Below, one piece after another: positions 1 to 11,215 of a stretch of DNA of 64,000 nucleotides. The translations under genes and the position numbers were made by a program. The notes beneath the pieces are model-generated. The model was given only the letters and a program-made list of their open reading frames with translations. It was not told the origin of the DNA and searched no databases. This DNA is from Ochromonas danica (Eukaryota > Sar > Chrysophyceae > Chromulinales > Chromulinaceae), in assembly GCA_015146655.1 (NCBI GenBank), contig VKHL01000058.1, forward strand, positions 62,001-126,000, read 5' to 3'. The stretch's first letter is position 1, and every line of letters starts with the position of its first letter.

Positions 1-1310
1 CTACGTGCATAGACGTGTGAAAGATTCTGAGGCAGAACTGAAGATACTGCAGATACTGAAGATAGTGAAGGGAGGAGACCTTCTTCAAGTCGTATCTTCA
101 ACTCTCCTCCACTTGCTGTGACTTGGCAGTAGTCATTATTATAATCTATTTCATTGCCTTGAACCAGTGGATAGTATCGCTCTCGTAGTGATAGAGGAGA
201 GAACAGAAAGAGAAAACAAAGTAGCGGCAAGGCCTTCATTTCTTCAGACATTGTCACCAACATTAACTTAATGCGACTTGGTCTCCACGATCCCGATGTT
301 GTTTGTCATTGCGAATCAATATGACAGCATACACGTATTCAACTCCATCCTATTTCTTGCTTTGTATATCCACCTCCCATATCAACTCTTTCAGTGTAGA
401 TTTAATGCCAGCAGAAAAAGTGGCATGAATCAAGACATTTTCTTCCCACCAGCTAGGTTATTGTGTCGGGGCCCAAGCCTTTCAACAAGGCATTGATTGT
501 ACCAACAATAATATCGATGTACATTCACGGGGAATTAAATAGCCTGAAGGATATGCCAGGGATATGGTATTGTTGACGATATATGAAAATCGCACGGGTC
601 GTATTTTCGCTCAAATTGAAGCTGGGATTACCTTTGGATAGCATATGGGCCGTCATTCCTTAAACTATAACATTCCTAGTATTAGAAAAGCTTAGAAACA
701 TTTGTGGAAGCCTCGAGAGCGGCTGAATGTCAATCAAAACGTAAACGGAATGCACAGGAGCCAAACCTCAACAAGAAGCCCAGTAATAATGACGTCAAAC
801 AAAGTCATAGTGGTTCTTTTAGGCTCCAAGCCTCGTAGGTATATGTTTGCCAGTCTCATGTGTGTGTTGATGGATATCACTAAACTCCTGTTAATAAGCA
901 CTTCGCTTTGAATGGATGTATTGGGAGTAATTATGTGCACAAAGCTGAACATCAAACTCACGTACTTATCATTTGGTTGTTACCCATGGAAAATTTAGCC
1001 GTGAAGACCCAGCTTAGCTTTAGACAAGCCATTGGCCTTAAAGAAATCTATGGAGAGTAATGTACGAATATATTTAATTTATCATGATCACCCTGCAGCC
1101 TCTCCTTTAATAAACACTTGAAAAGGCGCTTGTTGGGAGTTATGTTACTACATAATCCCAGATTATTCGTCTAGATGTTCCGTCTGCACACTTGTCGTGT
1201 GCTTGTGGCTCATTCTGTACGGCCAATCATGTTACTATATCTAACGTCGCGGTCTATGCGTCAGACTTATCAACAAAAATTTCAAAATTCCATCCACATT
1301 GTGCAAGAGA
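1..1310. other. Gene-poor left edge
   Basis: No convincing coding region is seen on either strand. Open frames here are short, start at non-ATG codons or lack recognisable domains. The one item of note is a stretch at 789-900 that resembles the start of the small Cys-rich gene at 5832 (listed separately). A gene entering from the left with its 3' end here cannot be excluded. Confidence 0.5.
789..900 (+). pseudogene. Possible decayed copy of the 5832 Cys-rich gene
   Basis: Positions 807-842 match 5841-5876 at 31 of 36 bases without gaps. The match is in the same reading frame relative to an upstream ATG (789 here, 5832 there). Both encode an I-V-V start and then S-K-P-R. Downstream similarity fades, and the Cys codons of the zinc-like motif are not kept. 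This looks like a relic of duplication, but a chance or regulatory match is possible because the conserved stretch is short. Confidence 0.3.
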
Positions 1311-3058
1311 CTAATCCACAACAGAAGCAATGAACAGCAAAACGCTAACCAAGGATATAAAAACAGTAACCAACTGTCCTGAAGTAAAATAGCTATGTAG
1401 TAAGGTACTCTGTCCTATGAACTGTAGTCGATCAACTTTATCTTGAGAGGTAGCATGATAGCAATAGAGGATTTCTGCTCGCAACACCATCACAGCAAAG
1501 ATGGATATTGTTACAAGAATTAACACAAATCCAAATGAAGCACCTGTTTTCACATATTGTTCCATGTACCCGGATATAATGGGGCAGACAACCCTTGCAA
1601 AAGATCCCATGAAAGCAAATAAACTTTGAGTTTTACCTTGCTTGCCAGTTTTCTGGAGAATCGAGAAGATACCCAAGACAGCACTATTGCCCACTGGATA
1701 AGCCAAGGCGTAGACCAAATAGAGTGCCACCACAAATCTCCACATTGATTTGGAGCTATGAACATCTTCTCCCAAGGCACTCCATGACATGGCAAACAAT
1801 TGAGCAACTCCCAACAATCCCAAGCCCCCAACCATAAGGGTAAAATCAGAAAAGTTCCTACACCAAAGCTGTTGAAAGTAGATTAACTGCAGAGTTCCAA
1901 TCGAACCTGCAATCGATACTATTAATCCTAACCAAATCTGAGATAAATTATACTCATCCAGTAGCATATGAGAGGCTTGTGTTTCAAAGACTGCAATAGC
2001 GCCACGCGTCGAGAAATTAAGAAACATCATTAGGTAGTAAACATATCCTCGAGCATGTGTGTCGAAGCTCTTTTCTTGTTGTTGAAGAGGGAGGGATGAT
2101 GCCGTCTGACTTTCCATGTCATGCTTTGGTGTTACTACTACTGGGTCATTCTCCTTGTTAGCTTGAATTGGGTTTAACGTAATATGATCACTTGGAGAAG
2201 TATCAACCAAGTCCTCAGAGTAGCAGCTTTTAATATCCTCAGCGTCGTTTTTAATGTAATCGGTGAATGGATGTATCAATAAACCCAAGCAGATCACACC
2301 CAGAAGGAACAGCAAATAAGATGGCAACGCGAAGCTCCAATCCGATGCTAAACCATAACCAGGACAAGCAATTAAACACACATACAAAGAAAACTCAACA
2401 ATCAAACTCACAGATATCATTGCCTAGCATAACGAATAGACTCCCAAGCAAGGGAGTGGCTGCAAAGCCAGCATACTGCAAGGCAGACAAGTTGGCCAGT
2501 TTGTGTGTTCGATGAGAAGGGTCCGTTTGCTCGGCTACATAAGACCTTTAAACGCATTATACAGTTATAATCAGTCATTCTAGCTCCATGCCACTATGGA
2601 CATTGATAGATTAACCTGGTGACTCCTAATGAGCCTGTGCCAAGTCCAAGTGTTAGTTGTGCGAGATAGAGCATAGCAAGACCACCCAAGAAAGGTGCAT
2701 TCGCCCATAGCAAAGATCCAATTATGAGGACAATGCCTGAAATAATTAAAGCTTTTCGATGTCCATTAGTGTCTGCTATGATACCCAGTCGAGTTGTCAC
2801 CAATAATCGTCCAATCGAAAATGTTGCCACGAGATATCCCAACATGATTCTCGATCCTCCCAACATTTGACAAAGAGGCCACAAAACTGGAAATAAAATA
2901 CCTCTGGCAGCATCTCCTACAAAGGTGACTAATCGTGCAACGCCCATGGAACTTTCTCGTCTTGGATTGATAGTACCATTGAAGGAATCTTGTTGGTTAA
3001 TAGAAGATGAATCGGTGGTTGTAGTGTGGTCGGTCGTCATGCGAAATGAATCCTCCAT
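1311..3058 (-). CDS. MFS transporter, MFSD8/CLN7-like
   Basis: A membrane transporter of the major facilitator superfamily; substrate unknown. Three exons read on the minus strand: 3058-2616, 2545-2412 and 2347-1311, giving 537 residues. Introns have GT-AG ends and phases that close in frame. Exon 1 encodes the first membrane spans and the loop motif G-R-L-L-V-T-T-R-L-G-I-I-A-D, which matches the MFS loop 2-3 signature. The exon 1/2 junction restores a G-V-T-R-S-Y-V-A-E-Q-T stretch typical of the MFSD8/SPX-MFS group. Exon 3 carries a hydrophilic central loop of about 75 residues and then the C-terminal spans. In animals MFSD8 is lysosomal, but location here is inferred only. MFS assignment is firm; the subgroup is tentative. 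Confidence 0.85.
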
Positions 3059-4058
3059 GGTCAGCCTATCGTCAGTTAACGACTCTGACTACTAATAGAT
3101 ACCTTATTATTAACAAGTTACTCTCCTCTCCTCTTGTATTCTATCAATCAAACGAAGATATTCATGCGAGAACAGCAGAACAAAGTGCCCACTTTGGACT
3201 TCGTGTCTGCGTGACATCATCCAAAACCGGAAAACCGGAAAAGCTACAAACAACTTCTTCATGAGGGGATTTCGAGATTTGTTTGGGAATCAAATGGGAA
3301 TTTTAAATGTGATTGTGATGGCGTTTGATAACAAATTATGAGAGTAAACAGCCTCACATTCTGGGTATTGAAGCAGCAAGGTTCAGCACACAATTCAGAC
3401 TTGAGAAATTGGTAATGCATGGAAGCATTGCTCTTTTATGCCCTATACCCTTGGTATTGCTTAACAGTCCTCGAGGTCTCCCTCCTGCTTTCTGAATGCA
3501 TACAAGTTTGTTTAGCCAACATGAATAAACCAATAATTCTATGTAAAAGTGATGTTATTTTAATAAAACGTAAGTTATGTTGGAATGAAGCCAAGGTAGC
3601 AGTGTTATCTAGTAGTCTGGTACACCTAACCATTAGGTTCTCCATAGACTTGCAAATGATATGATATAGTATGATAAGGCAAATTTCTGTAAAGCGCGGC
3701 AGCAATTAAGCTACGCCCAGACTTGAAGGCATATAAGACGCCTTCGCATGTACATGACAGTGAAACTACTACTTGTATGATTTAGACAGATAGAAGGATA
3801 GGATGATTCTCAATAACTAATTGATAGACTATGTAAGCATCGCTGCATTTATAGCAGCTTCGTATATACATGATCAAACATTCACAAAACAGGTTAATGA
3901 TATAGAGAAGTAGAACATTCTCGAGCATTGATCAAACAGGTCTCAGGTGATATAAGAGTGTCAACAGCATATAACTATCAATACATAACGCACTTCTTGT
4001 GATCATTCGAATATATTAAACTTCACGAAAAGTGAAAACAGCTCAAACAACAAAAAAG
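3059..4058. other. Intergenic, no gene seen
   Basis: About 1 kb between the start of the MFS gene and the end of the AGC kinase. It is AT-rich, with short open frames that have no domain, signal or splice support. Nothing functional was recognised. Confidence 0.5.
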
Positions 4059-5405
4059 CTAGAAGCCCTCGAAATTGCTGTGGTCACCAGCTCTCTCTAA
4101 TCGAGGAATGAACGGAGGAACAATCCTTCTCTCATAGACTGCATCCCATGGTAGAGAGAAGAATTCGTGCTTCTTTATGTCCTCCATATCTGTCAATCTC
4201 TCATCGGATCTAGCAAGACAGAGAGATGCTATGAGACGTCGTGATGGCGGAAGAACATGTCTGGGAAAGGAGATCTTCCTCTTCATAATGCGTAAGAATA
4301 TCTCATAAGGTGAGTCGTTCATGGATCGAGCAAATGGAGTGCAACCCGTCAAGAGCTCAAATATCACCACTCCGAAAGCCCACCAATCCACCACTTCCGT
4401 ATAACCGTTCGTCAGATTGCTGTCCAGTTGCTCAGGAGACAGATAGGCAGGGGTTCCACATAACGTATGCAACTTATGGGGGTCACGGTATTTCGTCGCT
4501 AACCCCATATCCAACAGCTTTACATGACCCAGTTCATCGATGCCCACATTCTCAGGCTTGCAATCACGATACACAAATCCTGATTTGTGCACATGTTCCA
4601 ACGCGACGAACAGTTCCGCGGCATAAAAGCGCGCGGCTTCATTGGATAGCCTTTGCTGCTTTTGGCGATACAAATAGCCATGGAGATCTCCACCAGGTGC
4701 ATACTCGAGTGCCAGATAGAAGTTGTCCTTATCATCCAAACATCCGAAATACTGGATACAAAACGGAGAGCTTAAGGAAGACAGCACCAGCTTCTCGCTC
4801 TCCAAGTACTTCTCATTACGATTGCGCTTGTAGATGACTTCTTTTGGGATGCATTTCATGACAAAGTACTTCCTTGGCGCTTCTCGCGCTGCTGCCAAAA
4901 AGCACAGCTTTACACAACCTCTCGAACTTCGAAATAATGTGGGACCAAACTCCATTGCTTTTCTAGACAGAATTAGATTCGACAATTGCGCTCTTTTCAA
5001 CAGCCAGGAGAAACTTTGGCTGTAGCGAATTCCGTGGCGCCTCTCAAACTCAGCGATCCTCTTCTCCAGCGGTGGTAAATCCATCTGATTTGTGGTAGCC
5101 CTCTCAAGGAAGTCTGGCAATTCACTTGCTCGTCGACGTGAGGAGTAGGCCGATTTAGACCGCGGTCTAGGTTGCAATAAGGCCATACTCGAGGCGGAAG
5201 GGGAATAGGAGGTGTAGCGTCGAATCCGATCAGAAGCGCTTGAGCTCAGAGAGCTCTCGAGCGATGCCGTCTTCTTTGAGGGCTTCATTCTCTCAGATCC
5301 CTGTGACATTGAAGAAGACAACAGGGAGAGGGTGGTGTCCTTTTCTTTTCCACTACCAGCAATGAGAATTTGGTAATCAGCAACTTTAGCATGACGTCCT
5401 CCCAT
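4059..5405 (-). CDS. AGC-family Ser/Thr protein kinase, PKA-like
   Basis: A single-exon protein kinase of 448 residues. The start is taken at the ATG at 5405 (protein begins MGGRHAKV); the open frame continues upstream but with a low-complexity hydrophobic run. A Ser-rich N-terminal 130 residues precedes a kinase domain with VMK Lys, a catalytic Y-R-D-C-K-P-E-N loop, D-M-G in place of DFG, and G-T-P-A-Y-L-S-P-E in the activation segment. YRD and GTPAYLSPE are AGC hallmarks. The protein ends S-N-F-E-G-F, resembling the C-terminal hydrophobic motif of PKA and related kinases that docks on PDK1. The catalytic Asp and the DxG Asp are present, so activity is expected. The Cys in the catalytic loop and the Met in DMG are unusual. 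Substrates are unknown. Confidence 0.9.
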   Translation of the reverse strand: MGGRHAKVADYQILIAGSGKEKDTTLSLLSSSMSQGSERMKPSKKTASLESSLSSSASDRIRRYTSYSPSASSMALLQPRPRSKSAYSSRRRASELPDFLERATTNQMDLPPLEKRIAEFERRHGIRYSQSFSWLLKRAQLSNLILSRKAMEFGPTLFRSSRGCVKLCFLAAAREAPRKYFVMKCIPKEVIYKRNRNEKYLESEKLVLSSLSSPFCIQYFGCLDDKDNFYLALEYAPGGDLHGYLYRQKQQRLSNEAARFYAAELFVALEHVHKSGFVYRDCKPENVGIDELGHVKLLDMGLATKYRDPHKLHTLCGTPAYLSPEQLDSNLTNGYTEVVDWWAFGVVIFELLTGCTPFARSMNDSPYEIFLRIMKRKISFPRHVLPPSRRLIASLCLARSDERLTDMEDIKKHEFFSLPWDAVYERRIVPPFIPRLERAGDHSNFEGF

Positions 5406-5831
5406 GAGATATAAGCTCAGGTAAAGATAGAAAAATGAGAACAAGGCTTGGAAAAAATGATTTGAATGGAGCAGAGGCTCTGATAGTGGGATGAGTATAG
5501 ACAGACAATCAGACAATCAAGTAGGTTGGATTGGATTGGATTGTGAGGACAACAACAACAACAACAACAATGACGACAACAAGTTCCGCCCGTCAGTGAA
5601 GTTGCCTTTGTCAAGAAGTCCCCATTTCACAGGCCATGCACCCGTTTTTCATTTTCCACGTCCCCTCAAGACGTGTCTCAAATTTTCGTTCTTCAGCTTC
5701 TTCACCCTCACCAGCCGTTGGGGGTGGGAAGCCAAACACCCAGATATCTAGATATCTAGCCGGCTAGAGAGGATCTGTTTAGCTTTAACTTAATGCGAAC
5801 ATGTCAAGGATCTTCATGTGCAGAGCAAAGG
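5406..5831. other. Divergent promoter region with AAC repeat
   Basis: About 430 bases between the divergent kinase (-) and Cys-rich gene (+). It contains a short (AAC)n run near 5551-5570 and tandem GATATCTA copies near 5744-5757. No gene was recognised. Confidence 0.4.
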
Positions 5832-6119
5832 ATGTCTAAAATAGTGGTTCCTTCAGTCTCCAAGCCTCGTACCTATTGTGACTATCGATGGAGGTGTTGT
5901 CTGTGTACCATGGAGCATCCTCGAGATCAACTGCTCTGTGCAGCTCCTCGGCCTTCTGGTGGTCTTTCCAATCCTTATAGTTCTCCTACCCCAACTGTGA
6001 GAAAGGGTATTGATAACTATGAAAGAAGAGCTGATGCTCAGAACAAGCAAATCTATGAACAATCCGCCACTTGCTCTCATTCACGATGTCTGAACTGTCC
6101 CACCAACTGGCGAGCCTAG
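5832..6119 (+). CDS. Small Cys-rich protein, possible zinc binder
   Basis: A 95-residue single-exon protein of unknown function. The start is chosen at the ATG at 5832, the second in frame, because similarity to the 789 relic begins there; an earlier ATG lies at 5793. Near residue 20 it reads Y-R-W-R-C-C-L-C-T, which recalls the W-x-C-x2-C-T start of RanBP2-type zinc fingers, followed by a single L-L-C. A second cluster, C-S-H-S-R-C-L-N-C, lies at the C-terminus. The usual paired second half of a RanBP2 finger is not complete, so the fold is uncertain. Coding potential is supported by the Cys clusters and the open frame only. Confidence 0.4.
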   Translation: MSKIVVPSVSKPRTYCDYRWRCCLCTMEHPRDQLLCAAPRPSGGLSNPYSSPTPTVRKGIDNYERRADAQNKQIYEQSATCSHSRCLNCPTNWRA

Positions 6120-6493
6120 CCTAACCTGCTTCCTTTGCTTCCTTCGTCTGTACTGAGTGAGGGAAAGAGCACACACTTCAATGTTAGTAGTCTAGCGAAA
6201 CAGATCGACTCTATCTCGCGATATCATTGCCCTCCAGGCCACAGTAGCTTGTAGACGCAACGCCAGTCCTATAAACAGCAACTATCACTGTTCTTATCAA
6301 TCAGTTAAATTAAAGATCCTTCTTCTCATTCAATCAAATTACTACCAAAACTCAGCTATATTATTAATTTATCTAACTCTCAATACACGAGTGAGAGATA
6401 GCTTCCCAACTCACCAACGAACTGTCTCTCCAAGTCTAACCTCATCGCATCGCTTTTTGTCATTGAGAATCGTTACTCATCACTAGATCTATT
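6120..6493. other. Intergenic, no gene seen
   Basis: About 370 AT-rich bases between the convergent ends of the Cys-rich gene and the FHA-kinase gene. No feature was recognised. Confidence 0.5.
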
Positions 6494-8404
6494 TCAGCAT
6501 GTGCTCATGGCAGATCGACTGCGCTTCACACCTTTCTTTTTGCTACCAACAGTGGCTTGTTGAGGATCACTTGACGGACTTGCCACTGCAGGAGGAGGAA
6601 GCATTAAGCTCGGCTCAACAGGACCTTTCACAGTTATATCTTCAGACGAATCTACCGTCGTTATAGTTTCAACAGTAGTACCACTCTTTTCGCTCAATTC
6701 CAAGACCAGAGGACGAAGCCAAGCACTATTGAGTGCTTCCTCTGCTGAATAGCGCTGATTGGGATCCACAACCAGCAGATGACGAATTAGATCCTTGGCT
6801 TCTTCAGAAATGGCCAACCAAACTGGACCGTCTAAAGAATACTGTCCTGTAGCAATCTGTTGCTCCAATCGGAAGTCATGAAAAGGATACTGTCCAGCCA
6901 ACAAGACGAAGAGAATGACTCCTACAGACCACATATCTGCTGCTAGGGTATATCGTCCTTGATGCAAGATTGTGCTCTTGCGCTCTAGTACTTCAGGTGC
7001 AAAATATTGTGGTGTACCACAAAAGGACTTTAATTGTTGCTTTTCATCAGCAACCTTAGCCAATCCAAAGTCTGTTAACTTGAGCTCAATGTCATTATCT
7101 TCACGAACAAGAAGGATATTCTCAGGCTTGAGATCGCGATGAGCAACATTTCTTTCATGAAGATATTTGATTGCTTTAAGGATTTGAAACATGACCTGCT
7201 TGGCTTCTTCTTCTCGATAACGTCTCTTAGCATTAATTCGATCAAATAAATCACCTCCACGTGACAGTTCCATCACCATGTAGAGATGAGCACCTTGTGA
7301 GAAGATATCTTCTAAGTGAATGATATTGGGATGACGTAGAGAACGAAGCATTTCTGCTTCTTTTGTAATAGCTTCGATTGACATGTTGTTCGTCTGTGCT
7401 AATCGACGAGTATCAATCACTTTGACTGCCCATTCTCTACCCGTGGCTTTATCAATACCCAAGAATACCTAACACAAACAAAACACACACATAAGAACAA
7501 AGATGATAATATAACATAACATAGCATAACAAGACGAAAACAGACTAACCCGACCACAAGCACCTTCACCTAAGAGTTCTCTCATCTCATAATAGTCATA
7601 AAACTCTCGATTTTGTGACAATAGTGTAATCACTGTATTACTTCTACCAATTTGAATCTCCTTTGCTATTGTTTGAGATCGTAAAGTTCGATTCGAAGAT
7701 TTTGGTGGTGCTGGTAGATCAATAACAACTAGAAAACTATTGCGAATTAGATCCTCTGCTGTTACATCATAGTTAGCCATATTGACTAAGGCAGGATTAA
7801 TAAAATGAATCTCATCTCCTGTACGTAATAGACGTGGAACATTTCTCTTAAGTTTAATATCTTTGTTAAGATAGGTACCATTGGCTGAAAGGTCTTCAAT
7901 CCAAGCTTCTAAGTATACATTCTCACTATCTGCTCGATTAGGTTTACAATAGATAAGACAATGTTTATTAGAGATACGTGGAGATGTAGTAAGACGTGGA
8001 TTACAATTACCACCTCTTCCAATAAGGTAGAGGTTATGTCGTCCTTCTTCATCTGGTGGAAGAGAAGAGAATTCATATGATGGTAATTCAGCACTCTTAC
8101 AGATGAGTCTAGCCCAAGGAATAGGACGAGGTGGTTCAGGAGGTTGTTCAGTGACATCTCTTATCATCGCAGTCGCCATGGCATCCTCTCCAGGAGGATC
8201 ACGTTGAGTGCAAATCTCACCATCTTGACTGGTGGACATACCCGTTGGATTGGATTGAGAGAAGCCTGAGTCTAGCCCATTGCCATTACTTCCACCCACA
8301 CCTAAACCTAATCCTCCAGCTGGTCGCCAATTGGTGGATATGGTAAGTGAATTCTCCATATCCTCCTCATCAATAGCCATCTTTGCATTCTGATTGGGTT
8401 CCAT
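6494..8404 (-). CDS. CHK2: FHA-domain checkpoint kinase, CHK2/Rad53-like
   Basis: A Ser/Thr kinase with an N-terminal phosphothreonine-binding FHA domain, the architecture of the DNA-damage effector kinases CHK2, Rad53 and Cds1. Two exons: 8404-7550 and 7468-6494, with an 81-nt intron; 609 residues. The start is the ATG at 8404 (MEPNQNAK). The FHA domain lies near residues 125-215, with I-G-R-G, S-N-K-H and N-G-T-Y-L-N, all signature residues. The kinase domain (about 270-540) has G-E-G-A-C-G-R, A-V-K, H-R-D-L-K-P-E-N, D-F-G and A-P-E, so it looks fully active. The splice falls just after the glycine loop. The C-terminus is basic (K-K-K-G-V-K-R-S-R), a likely nuclear localisation signal. By family it would act in checkpoint signalling in the nucleus. 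Confidence 0.9.
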
Positions 8405-8773
8405 AATATTTGGAATATTTAATGAAAAAATATGATAAAATAAAACAAAGTAGAAGAAAGTTTCGATCTTATAGGACCTTTGTCTATCTCTCACTGACTC
8501 TCTCACACCACACCCACTTCTTATCGTTCAGGATGAGGATAATAATAGAAGACCAACAGCAGTAAGAGACTCTCTGTTGGAGGTTCGGGATGAGGTGATG
8601 ATTTTGATGATGAGATATTATTACCACCCCCGCGCATTATTTTAAGTAATTCCTTAAGGGACAATTAGTGTATTCCTTTCCATCTTCTCTTTTAGGTAAT
8701 TCCCTATAGAATTAGTATATTCCCTAACCTTGAGGTCTAAGACAGACCAATGAAATAGAAGGTGAAGAAAGGG
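8405..8773. promoter_or_regulatory. Divergent promoter with imperfect duplicated element
   Basis: The region between the divergent kinase (-) and methyltransferase (+) genes. It holds two imperfect direct copies of an AT-rich element, about 8644-8676 and 8694-8724. Each has a GTAATTCC core, a purine-rich middle and ATTAGT(G/A)TATTCC at its end. It could be a shared regulatory duplication; no known factor site is claimed. Confidence 0.35.
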
Positions 8774-9703
8774 ATGCTAGAAGAAGAGTACTTTGGTCCT
8801 AAGATAGGCAGTTTATCCCTACATGAAGCCTCTTGGGTAGAGTTTAATCAGAACTGCTCATCTTCCTCCTCCCAGCAGAGTGACCAGACAGGTCAGCGAA
8901 TGTATGCAGGAGCACATGTTGCCATTCGCTTTCTTGTCAACCACCCAGAACTAGTAGAGGGTCAGTCTGTCATTGAACTAGGCTGTGGGACAGGAGTCTT
9001 TGGCCTTCTAGCCTATCAACACAGTGTAATGAAGCGGTTAGTGCTAACAGATGGCATTGCCAGCACTTTACATATCACACAACAGAACATCTCCCATCTT
9101 CTCCCGTCCTCCACCAGACAATCACCTGTTACAGCATGTCAACTAGCCTGGGATAATCAAGAAGATATTCAAGCAGTGAAGAAGAACTTGAACGAAGGGA
9201 GAGGTTATGACGTGGTGTTAGGCTGTGAGCTCATGTACTACAAGACAGATGTACACACACTACTTCAAGCAGTCTGGAATCTCTGCGAAGGAGACGAAGA
9301 AGAAGAAGAAGAAGAAGAGAGTGATAAGAAGAAGAAGGAAGGTCTATTCATCCACTGTCATTTATTTCGTCGTCTAGGACAAGAAGAGGAAGTGATCAAT
9401 CTTCTAGCTCAGCAAGGATGGCAAAGTTTGGAAATCCTTGGCAAAGACTTTCTCTGTGAAGAAGAGTTAAGTCAACATCCTGAATGGTATTCTATGAGAA
9501 TGTTAGTATCTGTTCCTATTGAAAGAATAGCAAGTCTACAACAAAGATATCCTTCATGGATACCTTTTCAAGCTGTACAACCAGAAGATGTTGAAGTAAA
9601 CGAAAATGAAGAAGATGAAGAAGAAGTTGTTGTTGATGATGCGCTGCCGCTGTCTCAACAAGGAGAGAAGATGTTGGCTACAATCTTCCAACAAAAGACA
9701 TAG
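8774..9703 (+). CDS. Class I SAM-dependent methyltransferase (METTL/EEF2KMT-type)
   Basis: A probable protein-lysine methyltransferase of the Methyltransf_16 (seven-beta-strand) family; 309 residues, single exon. The start is the ATG at 8774; the frame extends upstream only through a GTG. Motif I reads V-I-E-L-G-C-G-T-G near residues 72-80, the SAM-binding loop. An acidic residue follows strand 2 (V-L-T-D-G), and the post-core D-V-V-L-G-C-E-L-M-Y-Y is the typical D/E-x-x-Y-like motif IV of this family. An acidic E-rich run (around 175-187) and an acidic C-terminal tail are low-complexity additions. By family it would methylate a Lys of a cytosolic protein such as a translation factor or chaperone. 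The substrate cannot be read from the sequence. Confidence 0.8.
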   Translation: MLEEEYFGPKIGSLSLHEASWVEFNQNCSSSSSQQSDQTGQRMYAGAHVAIRFLVNHPELVEGQSVIELGCGTGVFGLLAYQHSVMKRLVLTDGIASTLHITQQNISHLLPSSTRQSPVTACQLAWDNQEDIQAVKKNLNEGRGYDVVLGCELMYYKTDVHTLLQAVWNLCEGDEEEEEEEESDKKKKEGLFIHCHLFRRLGQEEEVINLLAQQGWQSLEILGKDFLCEEELSQHPEWYSMRMLVSVPIERIASLQQRYPSWIPFQAVQPEDVEVNENEEDEEEVVVDDALPLSQQGEKMLATIFQQKT

Positions 9704-9804
9704 ACTGTATTATAATAAGAGTAGTGATTGCAAGACGTTCTGTTTCTACCCCACACTGTCCCTAGCCTATCATCATCATCATCATCATCGCCATCGTCGA
9801 TCCC

Positions 9805-11215
9805 TTAGGCTGCCTTGTAGTACCGGGTGGGGACAAATGGCATCTTAGTCACCTTGGCAGGAAGCATCTTGCCACGGACAGAGAGCAACACTTCAGTATC
9901 CTCAGCAGCATGCTTGGTATCGACATAACTGAGAGAGAAGGTATAGAGGGAGAGAAACGGGAGAGTCAGTCACTCAGCACCATCCAACACAGGAGAAGAG
10001 TTCAAGTTCTTACCCCATTGCCAAAGCCTTTTGGTAAGAAGGACCAAATCCACCTGAAGTGACTTCACCAATCTTGGTTTGGCCATCCAACGCGAAGATC
10101 TCAGTGTGACCACGAGCAGGAGCTTTCATTCCAGCCAGACCCACACGTTTGCGATTCACAGGCTTGAGCTTGCCATCAGCCTCAAGGAACTTGTCAGCAC
10201 CCAAGAAGCCTCGTTCAAGGCGACGGCGGCTCTTAGGGCCACCAATAGTCCAGACCAAAGATGCCTCAACAGGGTTGGTGGTCTCATCAATATCATTGCC
10301 ATAGAGACACAATCCAGCCTCCAAACGCAGAGAATCACGAGAACCCAAACCAGCAGGCTTTACAGAAGGCTCAGCTAAGATAGCCTTGGCTAACTCAACA
10401 GCACGATCGGGGGTGACAGAGATCTCGAATCCATCCTCTCCAGTGTATCCACAGCGGGTGACACGACAGTTAGGGATACCCGCAACAGTGGCAACAGTGC
10501 CAGTCATGAAGTTCATGGCATTCACATTCAAGGCAGGTGCAAGCTTTTGCACCACATGCTTAGCAGCATCACCTTGGAGAGCTACAAGTTGTTGAGTGTC
10601 CAAGTAGGTCATGGTCACATCGTAACCCTTCAAGTACTTCTTGAAATGCTCCATGTCCTTCCACTACCAACACAGAGTATACAACACAGGAAGAGAGAAA
10701 GATGGAAAGCAAACCTTGTTAGGTAAGAGCAGCAGGATATAAACCATGTCATTAACACTCACCTTGCAGGCTCCATTGACGACCATGTAGAAATGGTCAC
10801 CAGCATTGGAAATCACAGTATCATCGACAATGTGACCATCCTCATTCATGATCAAACTCAACTTAGCATCTCCAGCTTTCAAGCTTTTAATATCACCAAC
10901 TACCATTTTCTCTAAGAAAGTAGCGGCATCCTTGCCATGCCAGAGAATCTGTCCCATGTGGCTGACATCAAAGAGAGAAGCAGCATCTGTAGCACGAGTA
11001 TGCAAGTGTTCTTTCAAGACACCTAAGCCTTCATATTGAACAGGAAGATGGTAACCAGCAAAAGGAACCATTTTTCCTCCTAATTCTAAGTGAAGATCAT
11101 AAAAGGATGTTTTCACAAGATTCTCAGTACCAGATAAGCAACGAAATGATTGCTTAGAGGCCTTAGAAGAATCAATAGCAAGACAAAGGTTAGTTCGAAG
11201 AAGAGATCTGAACAT
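9805..11215 (-). CDS. GCST: Glycine cleavage system T protein (aminomethyltransferase)
   Basis: Mitochondrial T protein. It transfers the methylene group from aminomethylated H protein to tetrahydrofolate, releasing ammonia. Three exons: 11215-10763, 10663-10014 and 9928-9805; 408 residues, the usual family length. The first about 40 residues are basic and Ser-rich and end in a C-L-S-G-T stretch, consistent with a mitochondrial presequence. The fold starts at L-H-L-E-L-G-G-K-M-V-P-F-A-G-Y, a strong T-protein signature. G-Y-T-G-E-D-G-F-E-I and L-R-L-E-A-G-L-C-L-Y-G-N-D lie in the folate-binding core, and the C-terminal exon supplies the small last domain ending R-Y-Y-K-A-A. It appears complete and functional. 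The start at 11215 was chosen because it begins the presequence. Confidence 0.95.

Noticed and set aside
278-961. Short open frames in the first kilobase
   Set aside because: Most begin at non-ATG codons and encode no recognisable motif; only the relic resembling the 5832 gene was kept.
3419-3705. Overlapping open frames on both strands between the MFS and kinase genes
   Set aside because: No signal, domain or splice support; composition resembles AT-rich spacer.
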